Source of the DNA: Rhodospirillales bacterium | GTDB lineage: Bacteria; Pseudomonadota; Alphaproteobacteria; Rhodospirillales; WMHbin7 | NCBI GenBank assembly: GCA_016214125.1 | Contig: JACRPC010000027.1 | Span: 44,963-108,962 of the forward strand | Direction of reading: 5' to 3' | DNA: 64,000 bases | Part shown: piece after piece, positions 16,720 through 26,603 of the stretch | Position numbering within the stretch: position 1 is the stretch's first letter | Layout of the letters: each line of letters opens with the position of its first letter | Notes under the pieces: model-generated | Told to the model about the DNA's origin: nothing | Databases searched by the model: none | Seen by the model: only the letters and a program-made list of their open reading frames with translations | Translations under genes and position numbers: made by a program

Positions 16720-18834
16720 TTACTCGGCCTTCTTGGTCAGGTCTTCGCCGGTCTGCTGATCGACCTGCTTCATCGACAGCTTGACCTTGCCGCGATCGTC
16801 GAAGCCCAGGACCTTCACCTTGACGGTGTCGCCCATCTTGACGATGTCGGTGGTCTTTTCCACCCGCTTGGGCGCCAGCTCCGAGATATGGACCAGACCG
16901 TCGCGCGAGCCCAGGAAGTTGACGAAGGCGCCGAAATCGACGGTCTTCACCACCTTGCCGGTGTAGATGACGCCAATCTCGGGCTCGGCCACGATGTTGC
17001 GGATCCAGCCGATCGCCGCATCCGAGGCGGCGCTGTCGACCGCCGAGACTCGGATGGTGCCGTCGTCGTCGATGTCGATCTTGGCGCCGGTGACTTCGCA
17101 GATCTCGCGGATCACCTTGCCGCCCGAGCCGATCACCTCGCGGATCTTGTCCTTGGGGATGTGGATGGTGGTGATGCGCGGCGCGTTGCGGCTGACCTGG
17201 TCGCGCGAGTGGTCGATGGCCTTCGCCATCTCGCCCAGGATGTGCAGGCGGCCGTCGCGCGCCTGACCCAAGGCGATCTTCATGATCTCCTCGGTGATCG
17301 AGGTGATCTTGATGTCCATCTGAAGCGCGGTGACGCCGGTTTCCGAACCGGCAACCTTGAAGTCCATGTCGCCCAGATGGTCCTCGTCGCCCAGGATGTC
17401 GGACAGCACGGCGAAGCCGTTGTCCTCCTTGATCAGCCCCATGGCGATGCCGGCCACCGGCCGCGCCAAAGGCACGCCGGCGTCCATCATCGATAAGGAC
17501 GAGCCGCAAACGGTGGCCATCGAGGAGGACCCGTTCGATTCGGTGATCTCCGAGACGACGCGGATGGTGTAGGGGAATTTGTCGCGTTCGGGCAGCAGCG
17601 GATGGACCGAGCGCCAGGCCAGTTTGCCATGCCCGACCTCGCGCCGACCCGGGCTGCCCATGCGGCCCACTTCGCCCACCGAGTAGGGGGGGAAGTTGTA
17701 ATGCAGCATGAAGTTTTCCCGGTATTCGCCTTCCAGCGCGTCGATGATCTGCTCGTCCTGGCCGGTGCCCAGCGTGGTGACCACCATCGCCTGGGTTTCG
17801 CCGCGAGTGAAGAGCGCCGAACCGTGGGCGCGCGGCAGGAAGCCCACCGTGCAATCGATGGGCCGCACCGTCTTGGTGTCGCGGCCGTCGATGCGCTTGC
17901 CGGTGGCCAGAATGGCGCCGCGCACGATGTCCTTCTCGAGGTCCTTGAACAGGCCGCCGATCAGTCCGGAATCGATCTCTTCGGCCGTCAGGGTCTCGAT
18001 CGCCTGCTTCTTCACCGCCTCGATCTTCTCATGGCGGGCTTGCTTGGCGGTCTCGCCATAGGCGGCGCGCAGATTGGCCTCGGCCACCGCCTTCAGGCGC
18101 TGGCGCGCCTTCTGGGCCTCGGGAGCCTCCTCGGGCACTTTCCAAGGTTCCTTGGCGCACTTTTCGGCCAGGCTGATGATGGCGTCGATCACCGGCTGAT
18201 AGCTCTTGTGGCCGAACATCACGGCGCCCAGCATGATCTCTTCCGACAGCTCCTTGGCTTCGGATTCGACCATCAGCACGCCCTCGACGGTGCCGGCGAC
18301 CACCAGATCGAGGCTGGAGCGCGGCTGGTCGGGCTGGATGGGGTTGAGCACGTACTGGCCGTCGATGTAGCCGACGCGCGCCGCGCCGATCGGCCCCATG
18401 AAGGGAACGCCCGACAAGGTGAGCGCGGCCGAGGCGCCGACCATGGCGGCGATGTCGGCGTCGTTTTCCAGATCGTGCGACAGCACGGTGAGGATCACCT
18501 GGGTTTCGTTGCGGAAGCCGTCGGCGAACAGGGGGCGGATCGGGCGGTCGATGAGCCGCGAGGTCAGCGTCTCGCGCTCGCTGGGCCGGCCTTCGCGCTT
18601 GAAGAAGCCGCCCGGAATCTTGCCGGCGGCAAACGCCTTTTCCTGATAATTGACGGTAAGCGGGAAGAAATCGATGCCGGGGCGCACGCTGCGCTGCGCC
18701 ACCACGGTCGCCAGCACGGTGGTCTCCCCGTAAGTAACCAGGACCGCGCCGTCGGCCTGACGGGCGACCTTGCCGGTCTCGATGACGAGCTTGCGCCCGC
18801 CCCAAACGAGTTCCTTGCGATAAATATCGAACAT
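16720..18834 (-). CDS. pnp: Polyribonucleotide nucleotidyltransferase (PNPase)
   Basis: The 704-residue protein has the standard layout: two RNase PH domains (first about 1-215, second about 310-540, with [13 protein letters not shown]), a KH domain ([14 protein letters not shown], near 560-615) and an S1 domain ([18 protein letters not shown], near 625-690). It degrades RNA 3' to 5' by phosphorolysis and is a degradosome component in many bacteria. The ATG at 18834 gives the usual N-terminus MFDIYRKE. It follows rpsO on the same strand, the widespread rpsO-pnp pair. Confidence 0.97.
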   Translation of the reverse strand: MFDIYRKELVWGGRKLVIETGKVARQADGAVLVTYGETTVLATVVAQRSVRPGIDFFPLTVNYQEKAFAAGKIPGGFFKREGRPSERETLTSRLIDRPIRPLFADGFRNETQVILTVLSHDLENDADIAAMVGASAALTLSGVPFMGPIGAARVGYIDGQYVLNPIQPDQPRSSLDLVVAGTVEGVLMVESEAKELSEEIMLGAVMFGHKSYQPVIDAIISLAEKCAKEPWKVPEEAPEAQKARQRLKAVAEANLRAAYGETAKQARHEKIEAVKKQAIETLTAEEIDSGLIGGLFKDLEKDIVRGAILATGKRIDGRDTKTVRPIDCTVGFLPRAHGSALFTRGETQAMVVTTLGTGQDEQIIDALEGEYRENFMLHYNFPPYSVGEVGRMGSPGRREVGHGKLAWRSVHPLLPERDKFPYTIRVVSEITESNGSSSMATVCGSSLSMMDAGVPLARPVAGIAMGLIKEDNGFAVLSDILGDEDHLGDMDFKVAGSETGVTALQMDIKITSITEEIMKIALGQARDGRLHILGEMAKAIDHSRDQVSRNAPRITTIHIPKDKIREVIGSGGKVIREICEVTGAKIDIDDDGTIRVSAVDSAASDAAIGWIRNIVAEPEIGVIYTGKVVKTVDFGAFVNFLGSRDGLVHISELAPKRVEKTTDIVKMGDTVKVKVLGFDDRGKVKLSMKQVDQQTGEDLTKKAE

Positions 18835-18985
18835 GAGTCTTATCCTTTCAGGAGCCGGCGCCGGATTGCGCGGATCGGCTCCAAACGTACGATCCGCTCC
18901 CTTCGCCCCCATGGGCGGAATCGGAGCGGTTGGCGGGCCGGAGCGCCCGATGCGCCCCCTTCACCCGCCCAACTGGGAATGGCTG

Positions 18986-19255
18986 TTACTTGCGCAGGCC
19001 CAGGCGTTGGATCAGGGCCTCGTAGCGCGCCGAATTCTTGCCCTTGAGGTAGTCGAGCAATCGGCGGCGTTGACCGACCATGATCAACAGCCCGCGGCGC
19101 GAATGGAAGTCCTTCTTGTGATCCTTGAGATGTTCGGTGAGGTTCTTGATGCGCTCGGAGAGAATGGCGACTTGAACCTCGGGCGACCCGGTATCTCCGG
19201 TCTTGGTGGCATAGTCGACAATGAGCGCTTGCTTGCGCTCTGCGGTAATCGACAT
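18986..19255 (-). CDS. rpsO: 30S ribosomal protein S15
   Basis: The 89-residue protein matches S15 across its length ([39 protein letters not shown]). S15 binds the central domain of 16S rRNA and the h20-h22 junction early in 30S assembly. It is placed between truB (20 bp upstream) and pnp, and autoregulation at the mRNA leader is known in other bacteria. Confidence 0.98.
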   Translation of the reverse strand: MSITAERKQALIVDYATKTGDTGSPEVQVAILSERIKNLTEHLKDHKKDFHSRRGLLIMVGQRRRLLDYLKGKNSARYEALIQRLGLRK

Positions 19256-19274
19256 CGGATGCTCCTTCGATCCG

Positions 19275-20198
19275 TTAGTGGTTGAACACGCGGATCGGAC
19301 GAATTTCGCCGTCTTCGATCCGTGCCAGCGCCGCTAGCCGTCCTTCGCCCATCACCCGCACCAACGGATCGGTCGGGATGGAGGAAAGCGGCAGGCGGGC
19401 GGCGACGCGCAAGAGAGACACGGGCTGCCCGCCTTTCAGGCGGCGGACCTCCGCTTCGGTCAGGGCCAATGCCGGGATGTCGTCCAGCACGGTCTCGATT
19501 GGAAGCCAGGGGTCCGAGGCGGCCGGACTATGGCTTAGTTCCTCCAGTTTTTCCAGTGAAATCGCCTGGGATTCGGTGAAGGGGCCGACTTTGAGGCGGC
19601 GCAGGCGCACGACATGGCCGACGGTCCCCAAAGCCCGGGCCAGATCGCGGGCCAGGGCCCGCATGTAGGCGCCCTTGCCGCTGCTGACCTCGAAATCGGC
19701 ATGGTCCGGATCGGGGCAGCCCAGCAAACGGATGGAAGAAATGTGAACAATCCGAGACTTAAGCTCGATCGGCTGGTTGGAGCGGGCGAGATCGTAGGCC
19801 CGTTTGCCCTCGACCTTGATGGCGGAATAGGCGGGGGGGATTTGCTCGATGTCGCCCGTGAAGCGGGGCAGGGCGGCCTCGATCGCCGCCTGGTCGGGCC
19901 GATGGGGCGAGGTTTCGGTCACCGCGCCTTCGGCATCGTCGGTGGCGGTGGCTTCGCCCCAGCGCAGGCGGAAATGATAGGTCTTGTTGCCGTCCATGGC
20001 GTAGGAGACGGTCTTGGTCGCTTCGCCCAGGGCGATCGGCAGCACGCCCGAGGCCAGCGGGTCGAGGGTGCCGCCATGGCCGACCTTGGCGGCGCCGGTG
20101 AGGATTCGCACCCGCGTGACCACGGCGGTCGAGGTCAAGCCCACCGGCTTGTCGATGACGAGCCAGCCGCTGATCGCCCGGCCTTTCCTACGCCCCAT
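19275..20198 (-). CDS. truB: tRNA pseudouridine(55) synthase
   Basis: The 307-residue protein has the TruB catalytic motif [14 protein letters not shown] with D46 as the catalytic aspartate, and the conserved N-terminal [12 protein letters not shown]. It converts U55 in the T loop of tRNAs to pseudouridine. Its start overlaps the end of rbfA by 11 bp, consistent with translational coupling in the nusA-infB operon. Confidence 0.97.
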   Translation of the reverse strand: MGRRKGRAISGWLVIDKPVGLTSTAVVTRVRILTGAAKVGHGGTLDPLASGVLPIALGEATKTVSYAMDGNKTYHFRLRWGEATATDDAEGAVTETSPHRPDQAAIEAALPRFTGDIEQIPPAYSAIKVEGKRAYDLARSNQPIELKSRIVHISSIRLLGCPDPDHADFEVSSGKGAYMRALARDLARALGTVGHVVRLRRLKVGPFTESQAISLEKLEELSHSPAASDPWLPIETVLDDIPALALTEAEVRRLKGGQPVSLLRVAARLPLSSIPTDPLVRVMGEGRLAALARIEDGEIRPIRVFNH

Positions 20199-20601
20199 CC
20201 GTGGGGTCCTCGTCGCCCGGATCGCTGGCGAGATCGCGAACCACCTCCGGGCTCTTGAGCAGGCGCTCGATGCGGTCGCCTTCCTCGAAGCTGCGGTCGA
20301 GCTCGAAGGCGAAGTCGGGCAGGAATTTGAGCGGCACCTGGCGGGCCACCTCGTGGCGCAGATAGCCCTTGACGCGGCGTAGTCCGGCCAGCACGGCGGG
20401 CGCGTTCTGGCCGCCCAGCGGCATGACGAAGGCGGTGGCGTGCTTGAGATCGGGGCTCATGCGCACTTCGGTGACGGTGATCGGCACCGCCAGATCGGGA
20501 TCGCGGATGGCGCTTTTCTCCAAGGTCCAGGCGAGCGCGTGGCGCAACGCCTCGCCGACGCGCAATTGCCGCTGGGACGGGGCTCGTCCGGGACGGTTCA
20601 T
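20188..20601 (-). CDS. rbfA: Ribosome-binding factor A
   Basis: The 137-residue protein matches RbfA: N-terminal RVGEALRHALAWTL, the KH-type core (VTVTEVRMSPDLKHATAFV analog at about 43-60), and LPDFAFELDRSFEEGDRIERLL. It binds immature 30S subunits and helps 16S rRNA 5'-end maturation and cold adaptation. It lies between infB (21 bp) and truB (overlap). Confidence 0.95.
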   Translation of the reverse strand: MNRPGRAPSQRQLRVGEALRHALAWTLEKSAIRDPDLAVPITVTEVRMSPDLKHATAFVMPLGGQNAPAVLAGLRRVKGYLRHEVARQVPLKFLPDFAFELDRSFEEGDRIERLLKSPEVVRDLASDPGDEDPTDGA

Positions 20602-20622
20602 GGCTTGATCGCGCCGCGCCCG

Positions 20623-23229
20623 CTAGAGGGTGGCGGCGACCTCCTCCATCTCGAAGCACTCAATGACGTCGCCGGTCTGGATGTCGTTGTAGTTCTCAAG
20701 CGACATGCCGCATTCGTAGCCTTCCTGGACTTCGCGCACGTCGTCCTTGAAGCGCTTGAGCTGGGCCAGCGCGCCCTCGAAGATCACCACGCTGTCGCGC
20801 AACAGGCGCACCCGGGCGCCGCGTTTGACCACGCCCTCGGTGACCCGGCAGCCGGCGACCTTGCCGACCTTGGAGATCGAGAAGACTTCGCGGATTTCGG
20901 CGTTGCCCAGGAACTTTTCTCTTACGGTCGGCGCCAGCATGCCGGTCAGCGCCTTCTTCAGATCGTCGGCGACGTCATAGATGATCGAGTAGTAGCGGAT
21001 GTCGACGCCGTCGCGCCGGGCAATGTCGCGGGCCTGCGGGTTGGCGCGCACGTTGAAGCCGACGATGAGGGCGTTCGAAGCCCTGGCCAAGGTGACGTCG
21101 GATTCGTTGATGCCGCCGACCGCGGAATGCAGAACCCGAACCTTCACTTCCTCGCTGCCCAGCTTGCTCAAGGTGCCGACCAGGGCCTCGACCGAGCCTT
21201 GGACGTCGCCCTTGATCACCACCGGCAATTCCTTGGCCTCGCCGGCCTGGATGCGCTGGAACATCTGTTCGAGCGTGCCGCGCGCGCTGGCGACATGGCG
21301 GGCGTCGCGGCTCTTGCGCTGGCGATAGCCGGCCACTTCGCGGGCCCGAGCTTCGGTCTCGACGACGATGAAATCGTCGCCGGCGGCCGGGGTGCCCTGG
21401 AGACCCAGAACCTCGACCGGCATCGCCGGTCCGGCGGCCTCGATCTTGTGGCCGCGATCGTCGGCCAGCGCCCGCACCCGGCCCCATTCGGCGCCGGCGA
21501 CGAAGATGTCGCCCTGGTGGAGCGTGCCCTTCTGGACGAGCACGGTGGCGACCGAGCCGCGACCCTTTTCCATCTTGGCTTCGACGACCACGCCGGCGGC
21601 GGCGCGGTTGGGGTTGGCGCGCAGATCGAGAATTTCCGATTGCAGCAAGATCGCCTCTTCCAGCTTGTCGAGGCCGATCTTCTTCTTGGCCGAGACGTCG
21701 ATGGCCAGAACCTCGCCGCCCATTTCCTCGACCACGATCTCGTGGTTGAGCAATTCCTGGCGGACGCGCTCGGGCTTGGCGTCGGGCTTGTCGATCTTGT
21801 TCACCGCCACCACGATCGGCACCTTGGCCGCCTTGGCGTGGCGGATCGCCTCGACCGTCTGCGGCATGATGCCGTCGTCGGCGGCGACGACGAGCACCAC
21901 GACATCGGTCACCGCCGCGCCGCGGGCGCGCATCGCGGTGAAGGCCTCGTGACCCGGGGTGTCGATGAAGGTGATCTTCTGGCCGTTCTTCAAGGACACC
22001 TGATAGGCGCCGATGTGCTGGGTGATGCCGCCGGCCTCGCCCGAGGCGACGTCGGTTTCGCGCAGCGCATCCAGGAGCGAGGTCTTGCCGTGATCGACAT
22101 GGCCCATGACGGTGACCACCGGCGGGCGGCGAATCATCTGCTCGTCGCTGTCCTGGGCGCCGGAGAGACCGATCTCGACGTCGGCGTCGGAAACGCGCTT
22201 GGCGGAATGGCCGAACTCGCCCACCACCAGCTCGGCGGTGTCGGCGTCGATCGACTGGTTGATCGAGGCCATGACGCCCATCCGCATCAGGGCCTTGATG
22301 ACTTCGGCGCCGCGCGCCGCCATGCGGTTGGCCAATTCCTGAACGGTGATGGTTTCGGGGATCACCACGTCGCGGACGATCTTTTCCGCCTGGCCCGACT
22401 CGGCGTTCTTCAGGCGCTCGCGTTCGCGGGCCCGGCGCACGGCGGCCAGCGAGCGGCCGCGCTCGGACCGATCGTCGTCGTCGAGCGCCGCGGTGACGGT
22501 CAGTTTGCCGGTGCGGCGCTTGGGCTCCAGGCGCTTGGCGGCCGGCGGCTTGTGGGCGGCAACCCGGCCCGGTCGGCGCCGATCGGGCTCCTCTTCCTCT
22601 TCCACCATGTCGCGGGCGCCCTGACGGCCGCGCGGTGGCTCCACGGTCTTGGCCTTGACCGGCGTGGTGCTGGTCTTGGAGGGCGTCGCTTCGGCTTCGA
22701 CGGCGCCGGCCTCGGCGGCCGGGGCTTCGGCTTCCTCGGCCGATTGTGGCTGGGCGGCGCGATTGGCCGCTTCCTCGGCATGGCGTTTGGCCGCCTCGGC
22801 CGCCTCTTTGGCGTCCTGCTCGGCGCGAATCTGGGCCAGGCGACGCGCCTCCTCCTCGGCCTTTTTGGCGGCCTGAAGGGCGTGCAGGCGGTGCGCCTTC
22901 TCGTCGTCGGTCAGCTCGCGCGGCGGATGCGGCGGATGAGCGACCGGTGCGGCGGGTGCCGGCTTGGCGGCTTCCTTGGCCTCGGCGGTTTCGGCCGGAG
23001 TGGGCGGCGTCGGGGCCGGCTTGGGGGCGTCCTTGACCTCGGCCAATTCGCCGCCGGCGCCCGCCGCGAAGGTGCGCTTCTTGCGCACCTCGACCGCCAC
23101 CGCCTTCGATCGGCCGTGCGAGAAGCTTTGGCGGATCTGCCCGGCATCGACCGTTTTCTTCAGCTCGAGCTTGCCCGGCCTCAGACGCAACGGGGTTTTG
23201 CCGCCTTCCTGTTCGTTCGCTTCGGTCAT
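20623..23229 (-). CDS. infB: Translation initiation factor IF-2
   Basis: This is an 868-residue protein from an ATG at 23229 ([10 protein letters not shown]). A long low-complexity N-terminal region rich in Ala, Glu, Pro and Lys (about 60-290) precedes the IF2_N helix ([10 protein letters not shown]) and the GTPase domain with G1 [11 protein letters not shown] near residue 375, DTPGHEAF and NKIDKP. Domains II, III and IV follow. IF-2 places fMet-tRNA on the 30S subunit. In-frame codons upstream of 23229 run into the ylxR gene and are not used. Confidence 0.97.
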   Translation of the reverse strand: MTEANEQEGGKTPLRLRPGKLELKKTVDAGQIRQSFSHGRSKAVAVEVRKKRTFAAGAGGELAEVKDAPKPAPTPPTPAETAEAKEAAKPAPAAPVAHPPHPPRELTDDEKAHRLHALQAAKKAEEEARRLAQIRAEQDAKEAAEAAKRHAEEAANRAAQPQSAEEAEAPAAEAGAVEAEATPSKTSTTPVKAKTVEPPRGRQGARDMVEEEEEPDRRRPGRVAAHKPPAAKRLEPKRRTGKLTVTAALDDDDRSERGRSLAAVRRARERERLKNAESGQAEKIVRDVVIPETITVQELANRMAARGAEVIKALMRMGVMASINQSIDADTAELVVGEFGHSAKRVSDADVEIGLSGAQDSDEQMIRRPPVVTVMGHVDHGKTSLLDALRETDVASGEAGGITQHIGAYQVSLKNGQKITFIDTPGHEAFTAMRARGAAVTDVVVLVVAADDGIMPQTVEAIRHAKAAKVPIVVAVNKIDKPDAKPERVRQELLNHEIVVEEMGGEVLAIDVSAKKKIGLDKLEEAILLQSEILDLRANPNRAAAGVVVEAKMEKGRGSVATVLVQKGTLHQGDIFVAGAEWGRVRALADDRGHKIEAAGPAMPVEVLGLQGTPAAGDDFIVVETEARAREVAGYRQRKSRDARHVASARGTLEQMFQRIQAGEAKELPVVIKGDVQGSVEALVGTLSKLGSEEVKVRVLHSAVGGINESDVTLARASNALIVGFNVRANPQARDIARRDGVDIRYYSIIYDVADDLKKALTGMLAPTVREKFLGNAEIREVFSISKVGKVAGCRVTEGVVKRGARVRLLRDSVVIFEGALAQLKRFKDDVREVQEGYECGMSLENYNDIQTGDVIECFEMEEVAATL

Positions 23230-23242
23230 CTCGAACCTGATC

Positions 23243-23902
23243 TCACTTCTTCCCAGGGGCCGACCGGCCCGATTTGCCGCGAGCCGTTTGGCCCGCTCCT
23301 TCCGTACGATCCGCCCGGCGCCACTCCGCCAAGCGGGACAGTTCCCGCTCCAGCCGCGTTGCCAATCCGCCCGGCGCCACGGCCACATGCACCGCCTGAT
23401 CGCGTCCCATGGCCCAGCCCAGCTCGGCGCGGGAAAGCAAGACGATGGGCACCCTGTCACCGGCCTTGGCGGCAATCTTGCGCCACCCGTCCTCGGCCCC
23501 GTCGCGGGCCTCGAGAAGCAGCGCCGCCGGCCCTTGGCTCAAGAAGCCGCGGACCTTCTCGAAGCCGGCCACCGCCTGACCCGCCCGGCGCGCCAGACCC
23601 AGGAGATCCTGGCAGCGGCGCACCAGCAAACTCTCGACCCGCTCCGCCAGATCGGGCGCGGCCACGATCGCGTGGCGCGCCGCCTTGGCGAACAACCCCT
23701 TGGACAGGGCCGTATTTACCATATCCGGCCCGGGGCTCAACCATAATCCCCGTCCCGGCAGCCGCTCGGCCAGGTCGGGCACCAACGCGCCCTCCGGGCC
23801 GACCACGAAACGGATCAGCTCGTCCTTCGGCCGCACACGGCCCGTCGCCAGGCAGCGCCGGCTGGGGCCGGTGTCGTCGTCCGAAGCATCGGCCGGCTCC
23901 AT
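23243..23902 (-). CDS. YlxR-L7Ae fusion RNA-binding protein
   Basis: The 219-residue protein has two parts. An N-terminal YlxR/DUF448 domain ([30 protein letters not shown]; residues 14-70) is followed by an L7Ae/YlxQ-like domain (about 92-180; [19 protein letters not shown]). In many bacteria ylxR and ylxQ are adjacent separate genes between nusA and infB; here, as in other alphaproteobacteria, they are one polypeptide. A role in RNA binding and regulation is inferred from the domains. Spacing to nusA is 10 bp and to infB 13 bp. Confidence 0.85.
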   Translation of the reverse strand: MEPADASDDDTGPSRRCLATGRVRPKDELIRFVVGPEGALVPDLAERLPGRGLWLSPGPDMVNTALSKGLFAKAARHAIVAAPDLAERVESLLVRRCQDLLGLARRAGQAVAGFEKVRGFLSQGPAALLLEARDGAEDGWRKIAAKAGDRVPIVLLSRAELGWAMGRDQAVHVAVAPGGLATRLERELSRLAEWRRADRTEGAGQTARGKSGRSAPGKK

Positions 23903-23912
23903 TGCGTCTCCG

Positions 23913-25427
23913 TCACTTCGCTTCGTCCTCGAACCAGTGGGCGCGAGCGGCCATGATCACCTGCTCGGCGTCCTTCTCGCTCAAGGCGTCCTTGCCGACG
24001 ATGTCGATCAATTCGTCGCTGGCCAGATCGGCCAGATCGTCCAACGACTTCACCCCCTTGTGGCCGAGGGCAACCTGCATGCCGGGCGTCAGGCCGGGGA
24101 TGGCGGCGATCTCGTCGGAAACGCCCAGTTCCTTGCGCTTCTCGGTGAAGCGGGCATCCTGGACCTCAAGGAAGGCGCGGGCGCGGTTTTGCAATTCCTC
24201 GGCCACCGATTCGTCGAAGCCCTCGACCCCGGAAAGATCTTCGATCGGCACATAGGCCACTTCCTCGACCGAGGTGAAGCCTTCGGTGACCAGCAGGTGG
24301 GCGATGACGTCGTCGACGTCGAGCGCATCGATGAAGAGCTGCGAGCGCGAGCGGAATTCCTCCTGGCGGCGCTCCGATTCCTCGGCCTCGGTGAGGATGT
24401 CGATGTCCCAGCCGGTCAATTGGCTGGCCAGGCGCACATTCTGGCCGCGTCGGCCGATCGCCAGCGATAGCTGATCGTCGGGCACCACGACCTCGATGCG
24501 ATTCTGCTCCTCGTCGAGCACCACCTTGGCGACCTCGGCCGGGGCCAGCGCGTTGACGATGAAGGTGGCGGGATCGGACGACCACTGGATGATGTCGATC
24601 TTCTCGCCCTGAAGCTCGGCCACCACGGCCTGAACGCGCGAGCCGCGCATGCCGACGCAGGCGCCGACCGGATCGATGCCGGAATCGTTGGAGAGCACGG
24701 CGATCTTGGCGCGCGAGCCCGGATCGCGGGCCACCGCCTTGATCTCGATGATGCCGTCGTAGATTTCCGGCACTTCCTGGGCAAACAGCTTGGCCATGAA
24801 GGTGGGGTTGGTGCGCGACAGGAAGATTTGCGGGCCGCGCGCTTCCTGGCGGACATCCATGATGTAGGCGCGCACCCGATCGCCGGTGCGGAAATTCTCG
24901 CGCGGGATCAGTTCGTCGCGCTTCAAGAGGGCCTCGGCGCGGCCGAGATCGACCACCACATTGCCGAATTCGACCCGCTTGACGACGCCGTTGGAAATCT
25001 CGCCCACCCGGTCCTTGTACTCGTTGTATTGGCGGGTCCGTTCGGCGTCGCGCACCCGTTGCACGATCACCTGCTTGGCGGTCTGGGCGGCAATGCGGCC
25101 GAAATCGATCGGCGGCAAGGGGTCGATCAGAAGGTCGCCCGGGGCCGCGTCGGGCTTCTTCGGCAGCGCCTGGGCGACGGTGAGTTGGGTCGCCTCGTTT
25201 TCGACGGTCTCCACAACCTCCATCACCCGCGTCAGGTGGATTTCGCCCGACTTGCGGTCGATGGTGGCGCGGATGTCGTGTTCATGGCCGTATTTGGAAC
25301 GGCCGGCCTTCTGGATCGCCTGTTCCATGGCGACCAGGACTTCCTCGCGGTCGATGTTCTTGTCGCGGGCCACCGCATCGGCAACCTGCAGGAGTTCGGG
25401 ACGGGGAAGAGCGGCAAGTTTTTCCAT
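23913..25427 (-). CDS. nusA: Transcription termination/antitermination protein NusA
   Basis: The 504-residue protein has NusA domains in order: N-terminal RNAP-binding domain (1-125), S1 (about 135-200; NGVVKRVEFGNVVVDLGRAEALL), KH1 and KH2 (about 230-345; GACVGMRGSRVQAVV and SLAIGRRGQNVRLASQL), then acidic helical C-terminal repeats (VEGFDESVAEEL, IPGLTPGMQVALGHKGV). It modulates pausing, termination and antitermination. NusA controls its own operon in other bacteria, which is relevant to the hairpin in this operon's leader. Confidence 0.97.
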   Translation of the reverse strand: MEKLAALPRPELLQVADAVARDKNIDREEVLVAMEQAIQKAGRSKYGHEHDIRATIDRKSGEIHLTRVMEVVETVENEATQLTVAQALPKKPDAAPGDLLIDPLPPIDFGRIAAQTAKQVIVQRVRDAERTRQYNEYKDRVGEISNGVVKRVEFGNVVVDLGRAEALLKRDELIPRENFRTGDRVRAYIMDVRQEARGPQIFLSRTNPTFMAKLFAQEVPEIYDGIIEIKAVARDPGSRAKIAVLSNDSGIDPVGACVGMRGSRVQAVVAELQGEKIDIIQWSSDPATFIVNALAPAEVAKVVLDEEQNRIEVVVPDDQLSLAIGRRGQNVRLASQLTGWDIDILTEAEESERRQEEFRSRSQLFIDALDVDDVIAHLLVTEGFTSVEEVAYVPIEDLSGVEGFDESVAEELQNRARAFLEVQDARFTEKRKELGVSDEIAAIPGLTPGMQVALGHKGVKSLDDLADLASDELIDIVGKDALSEKDAEQVIMAARAHWFEDEAK

Positions 25428-25433
25428 AGGCGA

Positions 25434-25931
25434 CTACCCTTGCGATCCTTCGTGTTTCAAAGCCTTGGCCATCAGGGCCTCGGTGAGAAGCCGTTTGGCT
25501 CTGTGAATAAGCGGGAACGGCAACGCCACCACTCCCGTCTCGGTTTCAATCCGCACGTCCTCGCCCTCAAGACCCAATAGGCGGCCGGTGAAGCGACGCC
25601 GACCCTCGACCGGTTCCCGGGTCTCGATGCGAACCTCGTCGCCGGCGAAGCGCTCGAAGTCCTTGGCCTTCACCAGCGGCCGGTCGAGACCGGGCGAACT
25701 GACCTCCAGCACGTAAGCACCGGGCAGAGGCTCGGCGACATCCAGGATCGGCGACAGCGAACGGCTGATCAGCGCGCAATCCTCGACCGTCATCGTCCGG
25801 CCATCCAAGCGCTCGGCCATGACCTGAAGGGTGGGCCGGGTCGAACCCGACACCTGCACCCGCACCAGCTCGTAGCCCAGGGCGTTAAGCGGGGCCTCGA
25901 TTGCCGTCTCGACGGCGTTCTCGCGGCTCAT
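25434..25931 (-). CDS. rimP: Ribosome maturation factor RimP
   Basis: This 165-residue protein starts at an ATG at 25931 (MSRENAVETAIEAPL). It has the RimP N-terminal domain with LGYELVRVQVSG and YVLEVSSPGLDRPLVKAKDFERFAG, followed by the small SH3-like C-terminal domain. It acts in 30S maturation. GGGAGG lies 10 bp upstream of the start; an in-frame TTG at 25949 is less likely. It is the first gene of the rimP-nusA-ylxR-infB-rbfA-truB-rpsO-pnp operon. Confidence 0.93.
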   Translation of the reverse strand: MSRENAVETAIEAPLNALGYELVRVQVSGSTRPTLQVMAERLDGRTMTVEDCALISRSLSPILDVAEPLPGAYVLEVSSPGLDRPLVKAKDFERFAGDEVRIETREPVEGRRRFTGRLLGLEGEDVRIETETGVVALPFPLIHRAKRLLTEALMAKALKHEGSQG

Positions 25932-26000
25932 GATCGCCCAACCTCCCAACCTCGCGTCCCGAACGGCCTAATCCGCGGCACCCAAATCAACGAACCCAAG

Positions 26001-26029
26001 AAAAACAAAAGGTGGGCCGAAGGCCCACC
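26001..26029 (-). terminator. Terminator-like hairpin in the rimP-nusA operon leader (candidate attenuator)
   Basis: On the minus strand a perfect 8-bp stem GGTGGGCC / GGCCCACC with a 3-nt TTC loop is followed by TTTTGTTTTT. It lies between the predicted operon promoter (26075-26103) and the rimP start (25931), so it can only terminate the operon's own leader RNA. A second small hairpin (CCCATC / GATGGG, 26039-26055) precedes it. Confidence 0.7.
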
Positions 26030-26074
26030 CCACGGCGTCCCATCCAGCAGATGGGCTATGGAATGATGGTCGGG

Positions 26075-26103
26075 ACTATAGCCAAGGCCCCTTGCCAAGA
26101 CAA
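26075..26103 (-). promoter_or_regulatory. Predicted promoter of the rimP-nusA-infB operon
   Basis: Minus-strand TTGTCT (26098-26103) and TATAGT (26075-26080) are 17 bp apart. The predicted start near 26068 gives a leader of about 137 nt. Inferred from consensus and spacing. Confidence 0.6.
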
Positions 26104-26228
26104 GGGCTTTTTCAAGGGTTTTTGACGGAATCATGCCTGCGCCAATCAAGGGGGCGGCGCGGTCCTGCCCGCTCGGCTTCGGTCGAAATATATTTTGATC
26201 GCCGGCGCGATGGCGGCCGGGCACCCTC

Positions 26229-26257
26229 TTCCCAAGCCTGCCCGAGGGGCTTATATT
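26229..26257 (+). promoter_or_regulatory. Possible promoter of ssrA
   Basis: TATATT at 26252-26257 with TTCCCA 17 bp upstream (26229-26234). The -35 is weak. It is positioned to start transcription near 26264, just before the first structured segment of the permuted tmRNA. Confidence 0.4.
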
Positions 26258-26262
26258 TATCA

Positions 26263-26562
26263 GGTCGGGCAACCGACTATGGCGCTAAACGCCACGTGGA
26301 ATAGGCATTGCGGACCCGGGGGCGGTACCCGGCGCCTCCACCGAAGCCGGTTTCGGCCGTTTTCGGGGGGGCGAAACAGGATCGACGCGTGCGGTAAAGA
26401 CGTGGTTTGTGCTCGGCATGGTTCCGCCGTTATCGGGCCATCTTCACAAGTGCCAACGACAACGAGGCACTCGCGATTGCTGCGTAATCGACGCCCCTAA
26501 CGGGGCATGATTGCAGGCGAAAGCGCGGTTCGGGGGGCACCGGGCAACAGAAGCCCCCCACT
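26263..26562 (+). ncRNA. ssrA: Two-piece (circularly permuted) tmRNA
   Basis: The acceptor piece comes first: small hairpins, a T arm with CCGGG/CCCGG stem and the unusual loop GGCGGTA, the 3' acceptor strand CGCCTCC (26333-26339), then A-CC. After a roughly 24-nt intervening segment the coding piece begins at 26367 with GGGGGCG, which pairs with CGCCTCC over 7 bp. The tag reading frame 26452-26487 encodes ANDNEALAIAA and a TAA stop, the typical alphaproteobacterial ClpXP degradation tag. A GC-rich hairpin (26532-26559) lies at the 3' end. Outer ends are approximate; the terminal A of CCA is not encoded. tmRNA with SmpB rescues stalled ribosomes. sspB follows directly. Confidence 0.93.
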
Positions 26563-26603
26563 TGAGCGTCAGGCCAGAATCGGTCGATCACAAGACCGGC
26601 GGT

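Noticed and set aside
20623..23475. Extended infB start reaching 23475
   Set aside because: The extra 82 codons overlap ylxR; ATG 23229 gives the expected IF-2 N-terminus.
20440..24255. Very long open frame on the plus strand opposite infB and nusA
   Set aside because: It is antisense to well-supported genes and has low-complexity Gly/Arg/His/Asp composition produced by third-position GC bias.
26089..26112. Plus-strand hairpin CCCTTG/CAAGGG followed by CTTTTT
   Set aside because: No plus-strand gene lies upstream, and it overlaps the -35 region of the rimP promoter; probably coincidental.
26195..26500. 101-codon plus-strand frame across 26.2-26.5 kb
   Set aside because: It lies within the tmRNA gene; the only translated part is the short tag at 26452-26487 in its own frame.
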